DNA of 64,000 nucleotides from Alteromonadaceae bacterium (GCA_013216015.1 JABSOI010000002.1:25622-89621); one strand, 5' to 3'; numbered from the stretch's first letter, positions 8,238 through 17,785 are shown. Made by a program: numbers and translations. Notes: a model not told the origin generated them from the sequence alone.

Positions 8238-9734
8238 ATGAAAATTCATAATAAGTTATTTTTAATTTTATTCTCTTTTAGCTTGTTGCTAGTGAGCACC
8301 TTGGTATTTCTAGTGCAATGGAGCATAGGAAAGGGCATGGTTGAGTATGTCAACACCCGTGAGATTGAATTACTGCAGCCACTTGTTATTGAGTTATCTG
8401 AAATTTATCACTTTGATGGTAGTTGGCAAATATTTCACAATAATCATCGTAGATTCAGGCGTATGCTGAATTTATATTTAGCTGATACTGAATTTTATGA
8501 TCCCTTACCAAAGGGAGACAGGCCACATCGTCCACCACAACATAAAAATGATCGACACCCACCAGAACGTCGAGCCAAACCTTTTAAGAGGAAGCCACCC
8601 CCACCCCCACCCCCACCAGAACGGGAACGACCACCTCGAAAAGCTGCTCCTAGAGTAAGTTATGCTGTACTTGATGAACATAAAGCACTGGTGGTCGGTG
8701 ATTATCCGTTGCATCTGGAATATAGTTTCACTGAAATTGTGCATGAAGACAAAACCGTTGGCTATTTAGCTATTTCAAAGCGAGACGGTTTAACAAAAGG
8801 TTATGAACTGGACTTCATTGAACAACAGCAATCATATTTATGGTTGATGGCGATTTGTGTGATGCTGCTGGTTGTTGTGGTTACTTTTCCATTAGCTCGA
8901 AATTTAGTTCGACCTATTCGACAGTTAACGCAGGGAATGCACAATTTAACCCAAGGTGATTTTCAACAGTATATCGTGTCTAAGCGTCAAGACGAATTAG
9001 GGAATTTGAGTCGTGATTTTAACGAATTGGCCGTTACGCTTGCACAAAATGAAAGTATTAGAAAACGTTGGCTGGCTAATATATCGCATGAATTACGTAC
9101 GCCAATTGCTATTTTACGAGGTGAATTAGAGGCGATGTTAGATAAAGTCAGGCCCGTATCAATGAAGAGTATCGCTTCAGCAAATCAAGAAGTTTTGCAT
9201 TTACAGCGATTAGTTGAAGACTTACATGAACTGACAAGTGCGGATATTGGCGGTTTGAAATATCATAAACAACAGATGGATTTAAAAGCCTGTTTTGTCA
9301 GAGAGCAAGCTAGGTATCAAGGTTATTTGGCAGATGAAGGCTTGGAATTGGTAATGAAACTGCCTGAAGATCCTGTATTGATCCTTGCCGACGAAACAAG
9401 GCTTTGCCAACTGGTGGAAAATTTACTTAATAATTCGATCAAGTATGCTGGTTCAGGTTGTAAAGTAAGTATTAGTCTAACCAGTGATCCTAAATCGCAT
9501 CAAGCACAGTTGTGTATTGAAGATAATGGGGTTGGTGTTGAAAAAATCCATTTAAATAATTTGTTTGAACACTTATATCGGGTAGACGACTCCCGCAACC
9601 GGGAAACGGGGGGAACTGGCCTGGGATTATCTATTTGTGCTCAAATAGTTAAAGGACATCAGGGGACTATTTCTGCTAAAAAGTCTAAATTAGGTGGGCT
9701 TGCAATCATTATTAAGTTAACTTTAGTAAGATAA
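8238..9734 (+). CDS. BaeS-like sensor histidine kinase with polyproline periplasmic insert
   Basis: A 498-aa membrane sensor kinase. TM1 is at about residues 5-30 and TM2 at about 197-218 (YLWLMAICVMLLVVVVTFPLA), flanking a periplasmic domain. This is followed by HAMP, HisKA with the phospho-acceptor in SHELRTP (about residue 283), and HATPase with N box, DNGVG and GGTGLGLS. The periplasmic domain holds a basic, proline-rich stretch (about residues 94-140) including eight consecutive prolines coded by nearly four CCACCC units at 8595-8617; a change in unit number would add or remove two prolines. The cognate regulator follows after 98 bp. Confidence 0.9.
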   Translation: MKIHNKLFLILFSFSLLLVSTLVFLVQWSIGKGMVEYVNTREIELLQPLVIELSEIYHFDGSWQIFHNNHRRFRRMLNLYLADTEFYDPLPKGDRPHRPPQHKNDRHPPERRAKPFKRKPPPPPPPPERERPPRKAAPRVSYAVLDEHKALVVGDYPLHLEYSFTEIVHEDKTVGYLAISKRDGLTKGYELDFIEQQQSYLWLMAICVMLLVVVVTFPLARNLVRPIRQLTQGMHNLTQGDFQQYIVSKRQDELGNLSRDFNELAVTLAQNESIRKRWLANISHELRTPIAILRGELEAMLDKVRPVSMKSIASANQEVLHLQRLVEDLHELTSADIGGLKYHKQQMDLKACFVREQARYQGYLADEGLELVMKLPEDPVLILADETRLCQLVENLLNNSIKYAGSGCKVSISLTSDPKSHQAQLCIEDNGVGVEKIHLNNLFEHLYRVDDSRNRETGGTGLGLSICAQIVKGHQGTISAKKSKLGGLAIIIKLTLVR

Positions 9735-9832
9735 GATTAATAAAGCTATTAATTTTAATTCTTTACATTAATGATTAACTTTAATTACTAACAATAATTA
9801 TTAATAGAACGATTACAAATGCCTGAAAACTT

Positions 9833-10519
9833 ATGCCCGCAAATCTAATGCCTAAAAATAAAGTTTTAATTGTTGAAGACGAAGTTAAAATTGCCAGTTT
9901 ATTAGCTGATTATTTTCTCCAAGCTCAATTCACCCCTCACTGTATTCATCATGGTGATAAAGTTATTGAATGGCTGAAGGCTAACCAGGTTGATGCCATT
10001 TTGCTTGATATTATGCTGCCCGGCAAAGATGGCATTCAATTGTGCAAAGAAATCAGACAGTTTTCTGATGTGCCTATATTAATGGTAACCGCACGTGTTG
10101 ATGAAATTGATCGATTGCTGGGGTTGGAATTAGGAGCAGATGATTATATTTGCAAACCTTTTAGTCCCAGAGAAGTGGTGGCCAGAGTTAAAACTGTGCT
10201 ACGACGTACTCAACCGAAGGAAGAATTTAGCGAACAACTGGTATTGAATGAAGAACGTTATCAGGTCACTTATCATGGCAGGTCTTTAGAGTTGACGGCT
10301 GTTGAGTTTCAATTGCTGAAACCGCTGAATCGTGAACCCGGTAGAATTTTTACCCGTGATCAACTGATGGATAATATGTACAGCGATAATAGGATTGTTA
10401 GTGATCGTACTATTGATAGCCATATTAAAAAATTACGTAAAAAATTAAGTGAAATTAGCCCTGATGAGGAGTTAATTCAGTCAGTATATGGTGTTGGCTA
10501 TCGTTTGGTTAATAGTTAA
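9833..10519 (+). CDS. baeR: BaeR-like OmpR-family response regulator
   Basis: A 228-aa response regulator. The receiver domain carries VEDE, LLDIMLPGKDG (phospho-Asp near residue 60), MVTARVDEIDRLLGLELGADDYICKPFSPREVVARVK, which closely matches E. coli BaeR, and then a winged-helix DNA-binding domain (TAVEFQLLK ... SDRTIDSHIKKLRKKL ... VYGVGYRLV). An internal ATG at 9848 (MPKNKVLIVED) is an alternative start. E. coli BaeR governs envelope stress and efflux genes; here the neighbour is a periplasmic peroxidase, so targets may differ. The symbol is by similarity. Confidence 0.82.
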   Translation: MPANLMPKNKVLIVEDEVKIASLLADYFLQAQFTPHCIHHGDKVIEWLKANQVDAILLDIMLPGKDGIQLCKEIRQFSDVPILMVTARVDEIDRLLGLELGADDYICKPFSPREVVARVKTVLRRTQPKEEFSEQLVLNEERYQVTYHGRSLELTAVEFQLLKPLNREPGRIFTRDQLMDNMYSDNRIVSDRTIDSHIKKLRKKLSEISPDEELIQSVYGVGYRLVNS

Positions 10520-10975
10520 TATCAATTGGTATAATTAAATTAGTGTAGAAAATTCGACACTAGTTGTAGTTATTTTGTTGGTAAGTATTTGAAATATCAT
10601 TTAACTTTTACATACCGTGATTTACATTAATTATATTTTAAACTATATTTGGTTTTCAATGAGTTATTACTTTTACTATGCATGTGACCTGCTCTAAATT
10701 CCTGCCTCCTGTTGTTTGAATTATTCCCATAACCCTTTATGCAACGCGTATTTTGTAAAATTTAAAATTTTGGCGGTTTTTTATGACCTTTAGGTTAATG
10801 CGCAAATATTGTTATTAGGAAATCTTAAAAAATAGTCCTCAAGTAAAAAAATGATAAAAAGTGTTTTTCTATTTTAGACCAATTAATTATTTCAATTGGT
10901 ATTAATAAGCAGTTCTTTCAAACTTGCGAAAGATTAAGACGTGAGGTTACCTGTATTAAATATTAAGGACGCAAT
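10520..10975. other. Gene-free stretch between baeR-like gene and monooxygenase remnant
   Basis: 456 bp of AT-rich sequence. It holds two copies of CAATTGGTAT (near 10522 and 10895), which resemble ends of the TACCAATTG repeats, and an AAGGAC ribosome site for the broken gene that follows. No coding sequence or RNA gene recognised. Confidence 0.5.
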
Positions 10976-11860
10976 ATGAAATCAGATAAAATTATTTGCA
11001 TAATCGGGGCTGATTGGTCAGGTTTGTTGGCAGGGAAATACGCGCTTGAAAATGGCTTTATTCCCATAATTCTAGAGAAAAGAGATTCTAGGGCGTAGTT
11101 TGGAACTTTTCTGAAAACAAAGACATTACAACAGTAATGAAGTTAACTATCAGATCGTATTCTGCAACGGTTACTGAAGCTTTTGACTTTCCCATGAAAA
11201 CTGAATACGGAAATTTTTTCTCTCATGAAGAGGCTTTAGAATATTTAAATAATTATGCTGATAATTTTAACGTCATAGAACATATAAAAATTAATGTAAA
11301 TATTAAAAATACAGAGAAGGTCGATGGTATATGGAATATATATAGAGGATTAAAATAAAAAACAACAAAAAATACAAAGAAAAACCATAATAATAGCAAC
11401 GGGAACCCCTAGTAAGCCAAAATGCACAAAAGAGAAGTTTGGTTCGTTTATGGGGGACGTAGTTCATTCTGGAAGAATAAAGGAAATTTACAGGAACAAT
11501 TATAAAAAAGGCGATAAAGTTCTGGTTTATGGTGGAGGTGAAACAGCCAGTGATATAGTCGATGCATCTATTATTTATGTTGGCTTTGCAAGGCCAGCAA
11601 TACTGTCACTTCCTATGATGGTGGATATGCAATGTAAATATGTTTTTTCTATTTTGAGTGGTGAAAAACAACTACCAAATAACCATCAAATGCACGAAAT
11701 AGCTTTAAGTGAATTTACGAGTCGGAAAAAATATTTTAATAATACCCGAACTCCACAAGGTTTTGTTTGTGCCTATTCTTATCTTTTAGATTTAAATCCA
11801 GCACTTAAATTTTGTCCAAAAAATATTGGTTTAATAATATTCCCCTGGCTTTTAAGTTAA
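10976..11860 (+). pseudogene. Decayed flavin-containing monooxygenase
   Basis: A normal start (AAGGAC then ATG) opens a frame reading MKSDKIICIIGADWSGLLAG, an FAD-binding motif, which stops at 11096. A +1 shift continues as VVWNFSENKDITTVMKLTIR (stop 11358). A further shift near 11350 gives IIIATGTPSKPK and then KVLVYGGGETASDIVDASI, the second dinucleotide site. Around 11580 the frame jumps directly to YVGFARPAILSLPMMVDMQ, so the middle of the normal enzyme is missing. Two frameshifts plus an internal deletion make this non-functional. Its last stop codon coincides with the 3-bp flank of the repeat element at 11861. Confidence 0.85.
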
Positions 11861-12118
11861 TACCATTCGTATTAAATAAATGATCAATATTCAATGACGA
11901 TAAATTGCCAGTAGCAAGGTGCCTGATTGAGCAATAGCTGGCGTGTGTGATTGAAGGCACAGGTTTTTAGTTCCAGACAAAACCTAAGTACCGACATCGA
12001 CGTGCATGGATGCACTAATGCAGCGAAGGCATGGATGCCTAGGAGCTGCCATGTCGGCAACGTAGCTAGTGGTGATTTAGACCATTTGAAGATGATCACT
12101 TATTTAGTGCGATTGGTA
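11861..12118. repeat. TACCATTCG inverted-repeat element, long form (258 bp)
   Basis: The ends TACCATTCG...TTAAATAAATGATCA and TGATCACTTATTTAGTGCGATTGGTA are inverted repeats, and both flanks read TAA (11858-11860 and 12119-12121), a likely 3-bp target duplication. It is identical in plan to the copy at 17599 except for a 100-bp internal module made of hairpins (AGGTTTT/AAAACCT, GTGCATGGATGCAC, AGGCATGGATGCCT) enclosed by CCGACAT/ATGTCGG. No transposase; probably a non-autonomous mobile element. Confidence 0.85.
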
Positions 12119-12661
12119 TAATTAACTATCCTTTGTCATCGGCTACTATAGCGTTGAATTATCAACAACATGAAAAATTGCATTAGAAACCGTATTGAAA
12201 AGATACGAAAATAGTTTCTGAGATACAGGCTTGTCAGTCAATTGATGGTTGGCATAAAACGTATTCTTTTAGTGGATCACATAATCGATTTTTTCGCCAA
12301 AATAAAATATAAAAAGGCGTTGGAAAAATTTATAAGTAAAAATGAAGCGGAAGGTTAACGTTAGTTTTTTGTTGGTATTACTAATTTCGCCATTATCATT
12401 AAAACAAGCTTTGTATAACGGATATCCGTCAGCAGCAAAATCAATAACTGGGGATGTCTTGTGACAATATTATCATCCTAGTCATATATGCCATAGGATT
12501 GCCATGATATTGATAGTCACTATTTTTGATTGATATAATTTTGGTATGGTCGATGAATGAATAATAAATAAGGAACAAATACGTAAGTTTTTAAAAGCTC
12601 GGTATACAGACCTTAAAAAAACCGTTTATAATGCAGCCATTAAAGAAGTTGAGGTTTTTTC
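12119..12661. other. Gene-free stretch before the DUF3010 gene
   Basis: 543 bp without a recognisable gene. The last 60 bp carry a plausible promoter and leader for the DUF3010 gene (TTTATAATG-like sequence near 12629). The rest is AT-rich and shows no convincing frame, tRNA or repeat. Confidence 0.45.
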
Positions 12662-13087
12662 ATGAAAGTATGTGGTGTTGAGTTAAAAGGTAATGATGCG
12701 ATTATTTGTATTCTGGCGCTGGAAAATAGTCTGTACGATGTTCCAAAAACACGGGTACAAAAAATAAGTTTAATTGATGTTGGTGATGCAGAAGCAGTGC
12801 AAAAATTTCAGTTTACGTTTGCTAAACTAATTGAAGATTACAAGGTTGATAAAATAATTATCAAAGGACGTGCCTTAAAGGGTAAGTTTGCAGGTGGTCC
12901 GGTTGGCTTTAAAATGGAAGCAGCCATTCAATTAATTCAAGATATACCTGTTGAAATTTTAGCGGGTAGTTTTATTAAAAAAACTGTAGCTAAAAGTCAG
13001 ATAACGATAGATTTTCGTGATACGGGTTTAAAACAATTTCAAGAACAGGCATTTAATACCGCATTTGCCTACTTGCAAGGTAGTTAA
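12662..13087 (+). CDS. DUF3010 family protein
   Basis: A 141-aa cytosolic protein beginning MKVCGVELKGNDAIICIL, with a mid-protein segment VDKIIIKGRALKGKFAGGPVGFKMEAAIQL and an AGSFIKKTVAKS region. This matches the DUF3010 family of marine gammaproteobacteria, whose fold suggests an RNase H-like/resolvase-like core; function is unknown. The ribosome site is GAGG, nine bases before ATG. It stands alone, convergent with the M3 peptidase gene. Confidence 0.85.
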   Translation: MKVCGVELKGNDAIICILALENSLYDVPKTRVQKISLIDVGDAEAVQKFQFTFAKLIEDYKVDKIIIKGRALKGKFAGGPVGFKMEAAIQLIQDIPVEILAGSFIKKTVAKSQITIDFRDTGLKQFQEQAFNTAFAYLQGS

Positions 13088-13152
13088 AGCTATTTATTAC
13101 TTAGTTACCCTTAAGTATATCGATTGCTATTAGTAAAGGTATAAAGGTGTAG

Positions 13153-13175
13153 AAAGGCCACATTATGTGGCCTTT
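13153..13175. terminator. Hairpin between convergent DUF3010 and M3 peptidase genes
   Basis: AAAGGCCACA pairs with TGTGGCCTTT around a short TTA loop. The following T run is weak, but the position between convergent genes supports a terminator role. Confidence 0.65.
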
Positions 13176-13176
13176 A

Positions 13177-13221
13177 TAGTCTAGAAAACAATAGTCTAGA
13201 AAACAATTATCTATAAAACTA
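13177..13221 (-). repeat. 15-bp tandem repeat ending on the stop codon of the M3 peptidase gene
   Basis: On the minus strand: TAGTTTTATAGATAA, TTGTTTTCTAGACTA, TTGTTTTCTAGACTA. The TAG that opens the first unit is the gene's stop codon (13219-13221); the second and third units are identical. Confidence 0.85.
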
Positions 13222-15387
13222 TTTATTCGTTAAACCACGACGTTCCAGTAATGGTGCAACTTGAGGATCTTGTCCTCGGAAACGGCGATACATTAATGCC
13301 GGATCTTCTGAACCACCAGTTTCTAAAACATGCTTACGGTATAAGTCAGCTGTTTTCTGATCAAATATGCCATTTTCTTTGAAAGCTAACCAAGTATCAG
13401 CATCGTAAATGTTAGACCAAATATAACCATAATAGCCAGATGAATAGCCACCAGAGAAGATGTGACTATAATAGCCTGTACGATATCTAGGAGCTATTTC
13501 ATCAATTAGGCCAATTTTCTTTAATAATTTTTGTTCAAAAGAATTAGCATCTTGAATTTCAGCTGTTTCTAATGAGTGCCAGCTCATATCAAGTAATGCA
13601 GCAGCCAAGTATTCTGTAGTGCTAAACCCTTGATTAAATTTGCCTGAGGCTTGAATCTTCTCAACCAGAGACCGGGGAATTACTTCACCTGTTTGGTAGT
13701 GTTTAGCAAAATTGGATAATACTTCAGGCTCTGTCATCCAGTTTTCCATTACTTGTGATGGAAATTCTACATAATCACGAGGAAGAGACGTTCCTGTTTG
13801 TGAACGGTAATAACCGTCAGAAAGTAATCCCTGAATAGCATGACCGAATTCATGGAATAAAGTTGATGCTTGATCAAAGGTTAACAATGTTGGTTGATCA
13901 CCTACCGGGCGAGGGTAGTTTAAAACATTGTAGATAATTGGAGTAACGTCTTCACCGTACATACGGTATTGTTTACGGAAACTGCTCATCCAGGCACCAC
14001 CGCGTTTGCTTTCGCGTACGAAATGGTCAGTCATGTAAATACCAACGTAGCTGCCATCTTTGTCGGTTACTTCAAACGTACGGACATCTTCATGATATTT
14101 AGGTAAATCAAAACGTTCTTTAAAGGTGACGCCCCAAAGTTTTTCAGCAGTATAAAATACGCCTTGCAAAGTCGCTTCTAATGAAAAATAAGGCTTGGTT
14201 TCTGCTGCATCAATATCGTAACGTTCTTTACGGATTTTTTCTGAGTAATACCACCAATCCCAGGCAGCAACTTTGAATTTTCCACCTTCAGCGTCAATCA
14301 TTTTTTGAATGTCAGCACGTTCTTCTTTCGCACGTTCAAGTGCAGCCGGCCATACTTGATCTAATAATTTGAAAACATTTTCAGACGTTTTTGCCGTAGC
14401 ATTTTCCAGAACATAATTTGCGTGGTTTTTATAACCTAACAATTTGGCTTTTTGAAAACGTAAACTCGCCATTTTTGCAGCGATTTTCTGATTGTTAAAT
14501 TCATTTTCGTTGTCGCCGCGCATAGTGTAACCGTTAAAAATGGTTTCACGTAATTTGCGATTAGTTGAATAGGTTAAGAAAGGATTTTTACTCGGGCGAT
14601 GTGTGGTGAATACCCATTTACCTTCATGACCTCTTTCTTTGGCAGTTACAGTAGCAGCCGCAATAATATCATCAGGTAAACCAGCTAAATCTGCCTCGTT
14701 ATCAATAACCATTTCAAAGTTATTTGTTTCGCTTAGCAAGTTTTCACCAAACTTTAAGCTTAATTTACTTAATTGATCATTGAAGCTTCTTAGTTTTACT
14801 TTATCTTGTTCGTTTAAGTTTGCTCCGCCTCGAACAAAACTTTTATAAGTTGTTTCAAGTAATGTCAGTTCATTTGGCTTCAGATTCAGGTGTGATTTTT
14901 GAAGATAAACAGCTTTTACCTTTGCGAATAAAGCATCATTTAATGCTATGTCATCACCTAGTGCAGAAAGTTTTGGAGAAACTTCAGATGAAATAGCTCG
15001 CATTTGTTTGTCAGACATTGAACCTGTTAAGCCATAAAATACACTAGTGACGGTATTTAAAAAGTCACCTGTTTTTTCCATTGCGACAATTGTATTTTCA
15101 AAAGTAGCTTTGTCTGGATTATTGGCAATAAGGTCAATTTCTTTTTTGTTTAACTCAATGCCATGGTTAATAGCGGGTAAATAATGGTCCTTTTTAATTT
15201 TATCAAAAGGAGGTATTCCATAAGGTGTTGAAAATTCCTTTAAAAACGGATTGTCTTGAGAGATCATTTTATTGTCATTTTTTTCTTGAACGACTTGTGT
15301 AGTAACTTCAAAGATATTGTCAGACTGACAGCCCGCTAAAGCTAAACTTACAGCGATAGTCAAAGGGGCAATAATACTAGGTTTCAT
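13219..15387 (-). CDS. dcp: M3 family zinc metallopeptidase (peptidyl-dipeptidase Dcp-like lipoprotein)
   Basis: A 722-aa oligopeptidase. It starts with a lipoprotein signal (lipobox LAGC, about residue 20), so unlike cytosolic E. coli Dcp it is probably anchored in the periplasm. The zinc motif HEFGHAIQG is near residue 512, with the distal glutamate in the following PSQVMENW region. The C-terminal substrate loop GGYSSGYYGYIWSNIYDAD is typical of the M3A peptidases. It would remove C-terminal dipeptides from oligopeptides. Single gene, divergent from the acyl-CoA dehydrogenase and convergent with DUF3010. Confidence 0.9.
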   Translation of the reverse strand: MKPSIIAPLTIAVSLALAGCQSDNIFEVTTQVVQEKNDNKMISQDNPFLKEFSTPYGIPPFDKIKKDHYLPAINHGIELNKKEIDLIANNPDKATFENTIVAMEKTGDFLNTVTSVFYGLTGSMSDKQMRAISSEVSPKLSALGDDIALNDALFAKVKAVYLQKSHLNLKPNELTLLETTYKSFVRGGANLNEQDKVKLRSFNDQLSKLSLKFGENLLSETNNFEMVIDNEADLAGLPDDIIAAATVTAKERGHEGKWVFTTHRPSKNPFLTYSTNRKLRETIFNGYTMRGDNENEFNNQKIAAKMASLRFQKAKLLGYKNHANYVLENATAKTSENVFKLLDQVWPAALERAKEERADIQKMIDAEGGKFKVAAWDWWYYSEKIRKERYDIDAAETKPYFSLEATLQGVFYTAEKLWGVTFKERFDLPKYHEDVRTFEVTDKDGSYVGIYMTDHFVRESKRGGAWMSSFRKQYRMYGEDVTPIIYNVLNYPRPVGDQPTLLTFDQASTLFHEFGHAIQGLLSDGYYRSQTGTSLPRDYVEFPSQVMENWMTEPEVLSNFAKHYQTGEVIPRSLVEKIQASGKFNQGFSTTEYLAAALLDMSWHSLETAEIQDANSFEQKLLKKIGLIDEIAPRYRTGYYSHIFSGGYSSGYYGYIWSNIYDADTWLAFKENGIFDQKTADLYRKHVLETGGSEDPALMYRRFRGQDPQVAPLLERRGLTNK

Positions 15388-15781
15388 TTTAATTCCTAAA
15401 GTTTTTATTCATACACTATACCCTTACGACTTGGAAATATGGTCTATGATATTTGGTATAAAATTGTTTTGTTAGTGTAAAAATACAAAATAAATAGTGC
15501 GTAGTTTTTTCGGTTATTTTAACAAGACAAGCTGTCATTGATTCTATGCTCAGAATTTGTTGCATACAAGTAACTTATAGGTAAATACGACAAAACGCAT
15601 CCTTTTTAGGATTAATATTTAACAATTAATTTATAGTTTTTAAGGTTTATTGATAGAGAGTTGAGTTAATACAATTGACACAAAATTAACGTTTATGCTT
15701 TCAAAATATGAAAGAACATGATTTAATCACTCATATTACTAGTCAGACCAGTAGGCTGGAAAGAATTTTGGAGAATAAATA
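15388..15781. other. Divergent promoter region between dcp and acyl-CoA dehydrogenase
   Basis: 394 bp of non-coding sequence shared by two divergent genes. It contains a TTGACA-like element near 15675 and a FadR-like palindrome (see 15738). No other gene seen. Confidence 0.5.
15738..15752. promoter_or_regulatory. FadR-like operator upstream of the acyl-CoA dehydrogenase
   Basis: ACTAGTCAGACCAGT matches the known FadR core CTGGTCNGACCAG with one mismatch (A for G at the third core base) and lies 30 bp before the ATG of a fatty-acid oxidation gene. FadR represses such genes until acyl-CoA binds it. Confidence 0.6.
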
Positions 15782-17587
15782 ATGCCTGAATATAAAGCAC
15801 CCATTCGAGATATTAAGTTTGTCATGCAAGAGCTATTGGATTGTGACTCACATTATAAACAATTAGATTATGAAGATGCCAGCTTGGATATGATTGATGC
15901 CATTATGGGCGAAGCTGCAAAATTTACTGAGCAAGTTGTTGCTCCAATCAATCAAATAGGTGATCAACAAGGTTGTACCTGGATTGACGGTGAAGTAAAA
16001 ACTCCAGATGGTTTTAAAGAAGCCTATTCCCAATATGTTGAAGGGGGCTGGTCAACCTTAGCTCAGTCAACCAAATTCGGTGGTCAGGGTTTACCTCATT
16101 CTTTAGACTCATCCATTGTTGAGCTATTTTCAAGTGCTAATCATAGTTTTGCTATGTATCCAGGATTAAGTCATGGCGCCTTGGCTACGATTGAAGCGCA
16201 TGGTAGTGATTTACAAAAACAAATGTTTTTGCCAAAACTTGTTGAAGGTTCCTGGACAGGAACAATGTGCTTAACTGAGTCTCATTGTGGTACTGATTTG
16301 GGCATGTTGCGTACTAAAGCTGAAGTTAATGAAGATGGCAGTTATTCAATTACAGGTACTAAAATCTTTATTTCTGCAGGCGAGCATGATTTATCAGATA
16401 ATATTCTGCATATTGTTATTGCAAGAATTTCTGGTTCACCAGAAGGTAGTAAAGGTATTTCATTATTTATCGTACCTAAATTGAGTGTTACAGGTGAAGG
16501 AGAGCTTGACGCTGAAAATGGCAGAAATGGTGTTAGCTGTGGTTCCATAGAACATAAAATGGGTATCAACGCGAACGCTACTTGTGTGATTAATTTCGAT
16601 GGTGCAAAAGGATATTTAATTGGTGAACAAAATCGTGGCTTAAATTGTATGTTCACGTTTATGAACGCTGCACGTTTAGGTGTTGCCAATGAAGGTGTTG
16701 CCGCAGCAGAAGCGTCTTTTCAAGGCGCACTTGCCTATGCACAAGACCGTTTACAAATGCGTTCATTAAGTGGTGTTAAAAATCCGGAAGGGCCAGCAGA
16801 TCCTATTATTGTTCATCCTGACGTTCGCCGGATGTTACTGACACAAAAATCGATTGCTGAAGGCGGTCGTGCATTAGTTGCTTATTTATCACAGTTAGTT
16901 GATGTGTCTCACTCAGAAAAAGATGAAGCTGTAAAAGCGGTTGCAGAAAGTAAATTAGCACTGTTAACGCCTATTGCTAAGGCATTTTTAACAGAACTAG
17001 GTCTTGAATGTACCAGCCATGGAGTTCAAATTTTAGGTGGTCATGGTTTCATCAAAGAATGGGGCATGGAACAATTAATGCGTGATACTAAAATTAGTTG
17101 TCTATATGAAGGTACTACTGGTATTCAGGCGCTTGATCTTTTAGCTCGTAAAGTACTTGGCAGTAAAGGGGAAATATTAAAACCTTTTGCTGAAGAAGTT
17201 ACTGCTTTCTGTCTTGAGAATATAGCTGATGCGGATATGGTTGAGTTTATCAAACCTATTATGAAGTTTTCTGAACAGTGGCAACAATTGACTCAAAGCA
17301 TTGGCTTAAAAGCACAAGGTAATCGTGATGAAATTGGTGGCGCGTCAGTTGATTACTTAATGTATTCAGGTTATTTATCTTTAGCTTATTTTTGGGCTAA
17401 AATGGCAAAAGTTGCTCAAGATAAATTAGCAAGTGATAGTGAAGATAAAGCATTCTATCAGGCGAAAATTAAAACAGCTCAGTTTTATTTCCAACGTATA
17501 TTACCACGTGCCCATGGTCATGCTGCTTGTATTGAACATGGCGCTGGATCAATGATGGCATTAGATGCGGATCATTTTTCTTTTTAA
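15782..17587 (+). CDS. Acyl-CoA dehydrogenase (long FadE-type)
   Basis: A 601-aa FAD-dependent dehydrogenase catalysing the first step of beta-oxidation. Landmarks: N-terminal ACDH segment (MPEYKAPIRDIKFVMQELL, a signature start of this long subfamily), flavin region GTMCLTESHCGTDLGMLRT, TGTKIFISAGEHDLS, and the catalytic-base region CLYEGTTGIQALDLLARK near residue 440. The final 130 residues form the extra C-terminal domain of this subfamily. Ribosome site GGAG, six bases before ATG. A FadR-like box upstream suggests induction by fatty acids. Single gene, followed by a repeat and a strong terminator. Confidence 0.93.
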   Translation: MPEYKAPIRDIKFVMQELLDCDSHYKQLDYEDASLDMIDAIMGEAAKFTEQVVAPINQIGDQQGCTWIDGEVKTPDGFKEAYSQYVEGGWSTLAQSTKFGGQGLPHSLDSSIVELFSSANHSFAMYPGLSHGALATIEAHGSDLQKQMFLPKLVEGSWTGTMCLTESHCGTDLGMLRTKAEVNEDGSYSITGTKIFISAGEHDLSDNILHIVIARISGSPEGSKGISLFIVPKLSVTGEGELDAENGRNGVSCGSIEHKMGINANATCVINFDGAKGYLIGEQNRGLNCMFTFMNAARLGVANEGVAAAEASFQGALAYAQDRLQMRSLSGVKNPEGPADPIIVHPDVRRMLLTQKSIAEGGRALVAYLSQLVDVSHSEKDEAVKAVAESKLALLTPIAKAFLTELGLECTSHGVQILGGHGFIKEWGMEQLMRDTKISCLYEGTTGIQALDLLARKVLGSKGEILKPFAEEVTAFCLENIADADMVEFIKPIMKFSEQWQQLTQSIGLKAQGNRDEIGGASVDYLMYSGYLSLAYFWAKMAKVAQDKLASDSEDKAFYQAKIKTAQFYFQRILPRAHGHAACIEHGAGSMMALDADHFSF

Positions 17588-17598
17588 ATAACATTTAA

Positions 17599-17756
17599 TA
17601 CCATTCGCATTAAATAAGTGCTCAATATTCAATTAGGATAAATTGCCAATAGTAAGGCGCCTGATTGAACAATAGCTGGCTATTGGGATTGAAGGCAACG
17701 CAGCTAGTGGTGATTTAGACCATTTGAAGATGATCACTTATTTAGTGTGATTGGTA
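17599..17756. repeat. TACCATTCG inverted-repeat element, short form (158 bp)
   Basis: Ends TACCATTCGCATTAAATAAGTG and CACTTATTTAGTGTGATTGGTA; both flanks are TAA (17596-17598 and 17757-17759). It is exactly 100 bp shorter than the copy at 11861, lacking only the internal hairpin module, so the join reads straight from GATTGAAGG to CAACGCAGCTAG. Confidence 0.85.
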
Positions 17757-17785
17757 TAAGTTATCTGATTATAAATTAGAAAATA

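Noticed and set aside
11884..12099. 71-codon minus-strand frame
   Set aside because: It lies wholly within the 258-bp repeat element and is an accidental reading of its hairpins.
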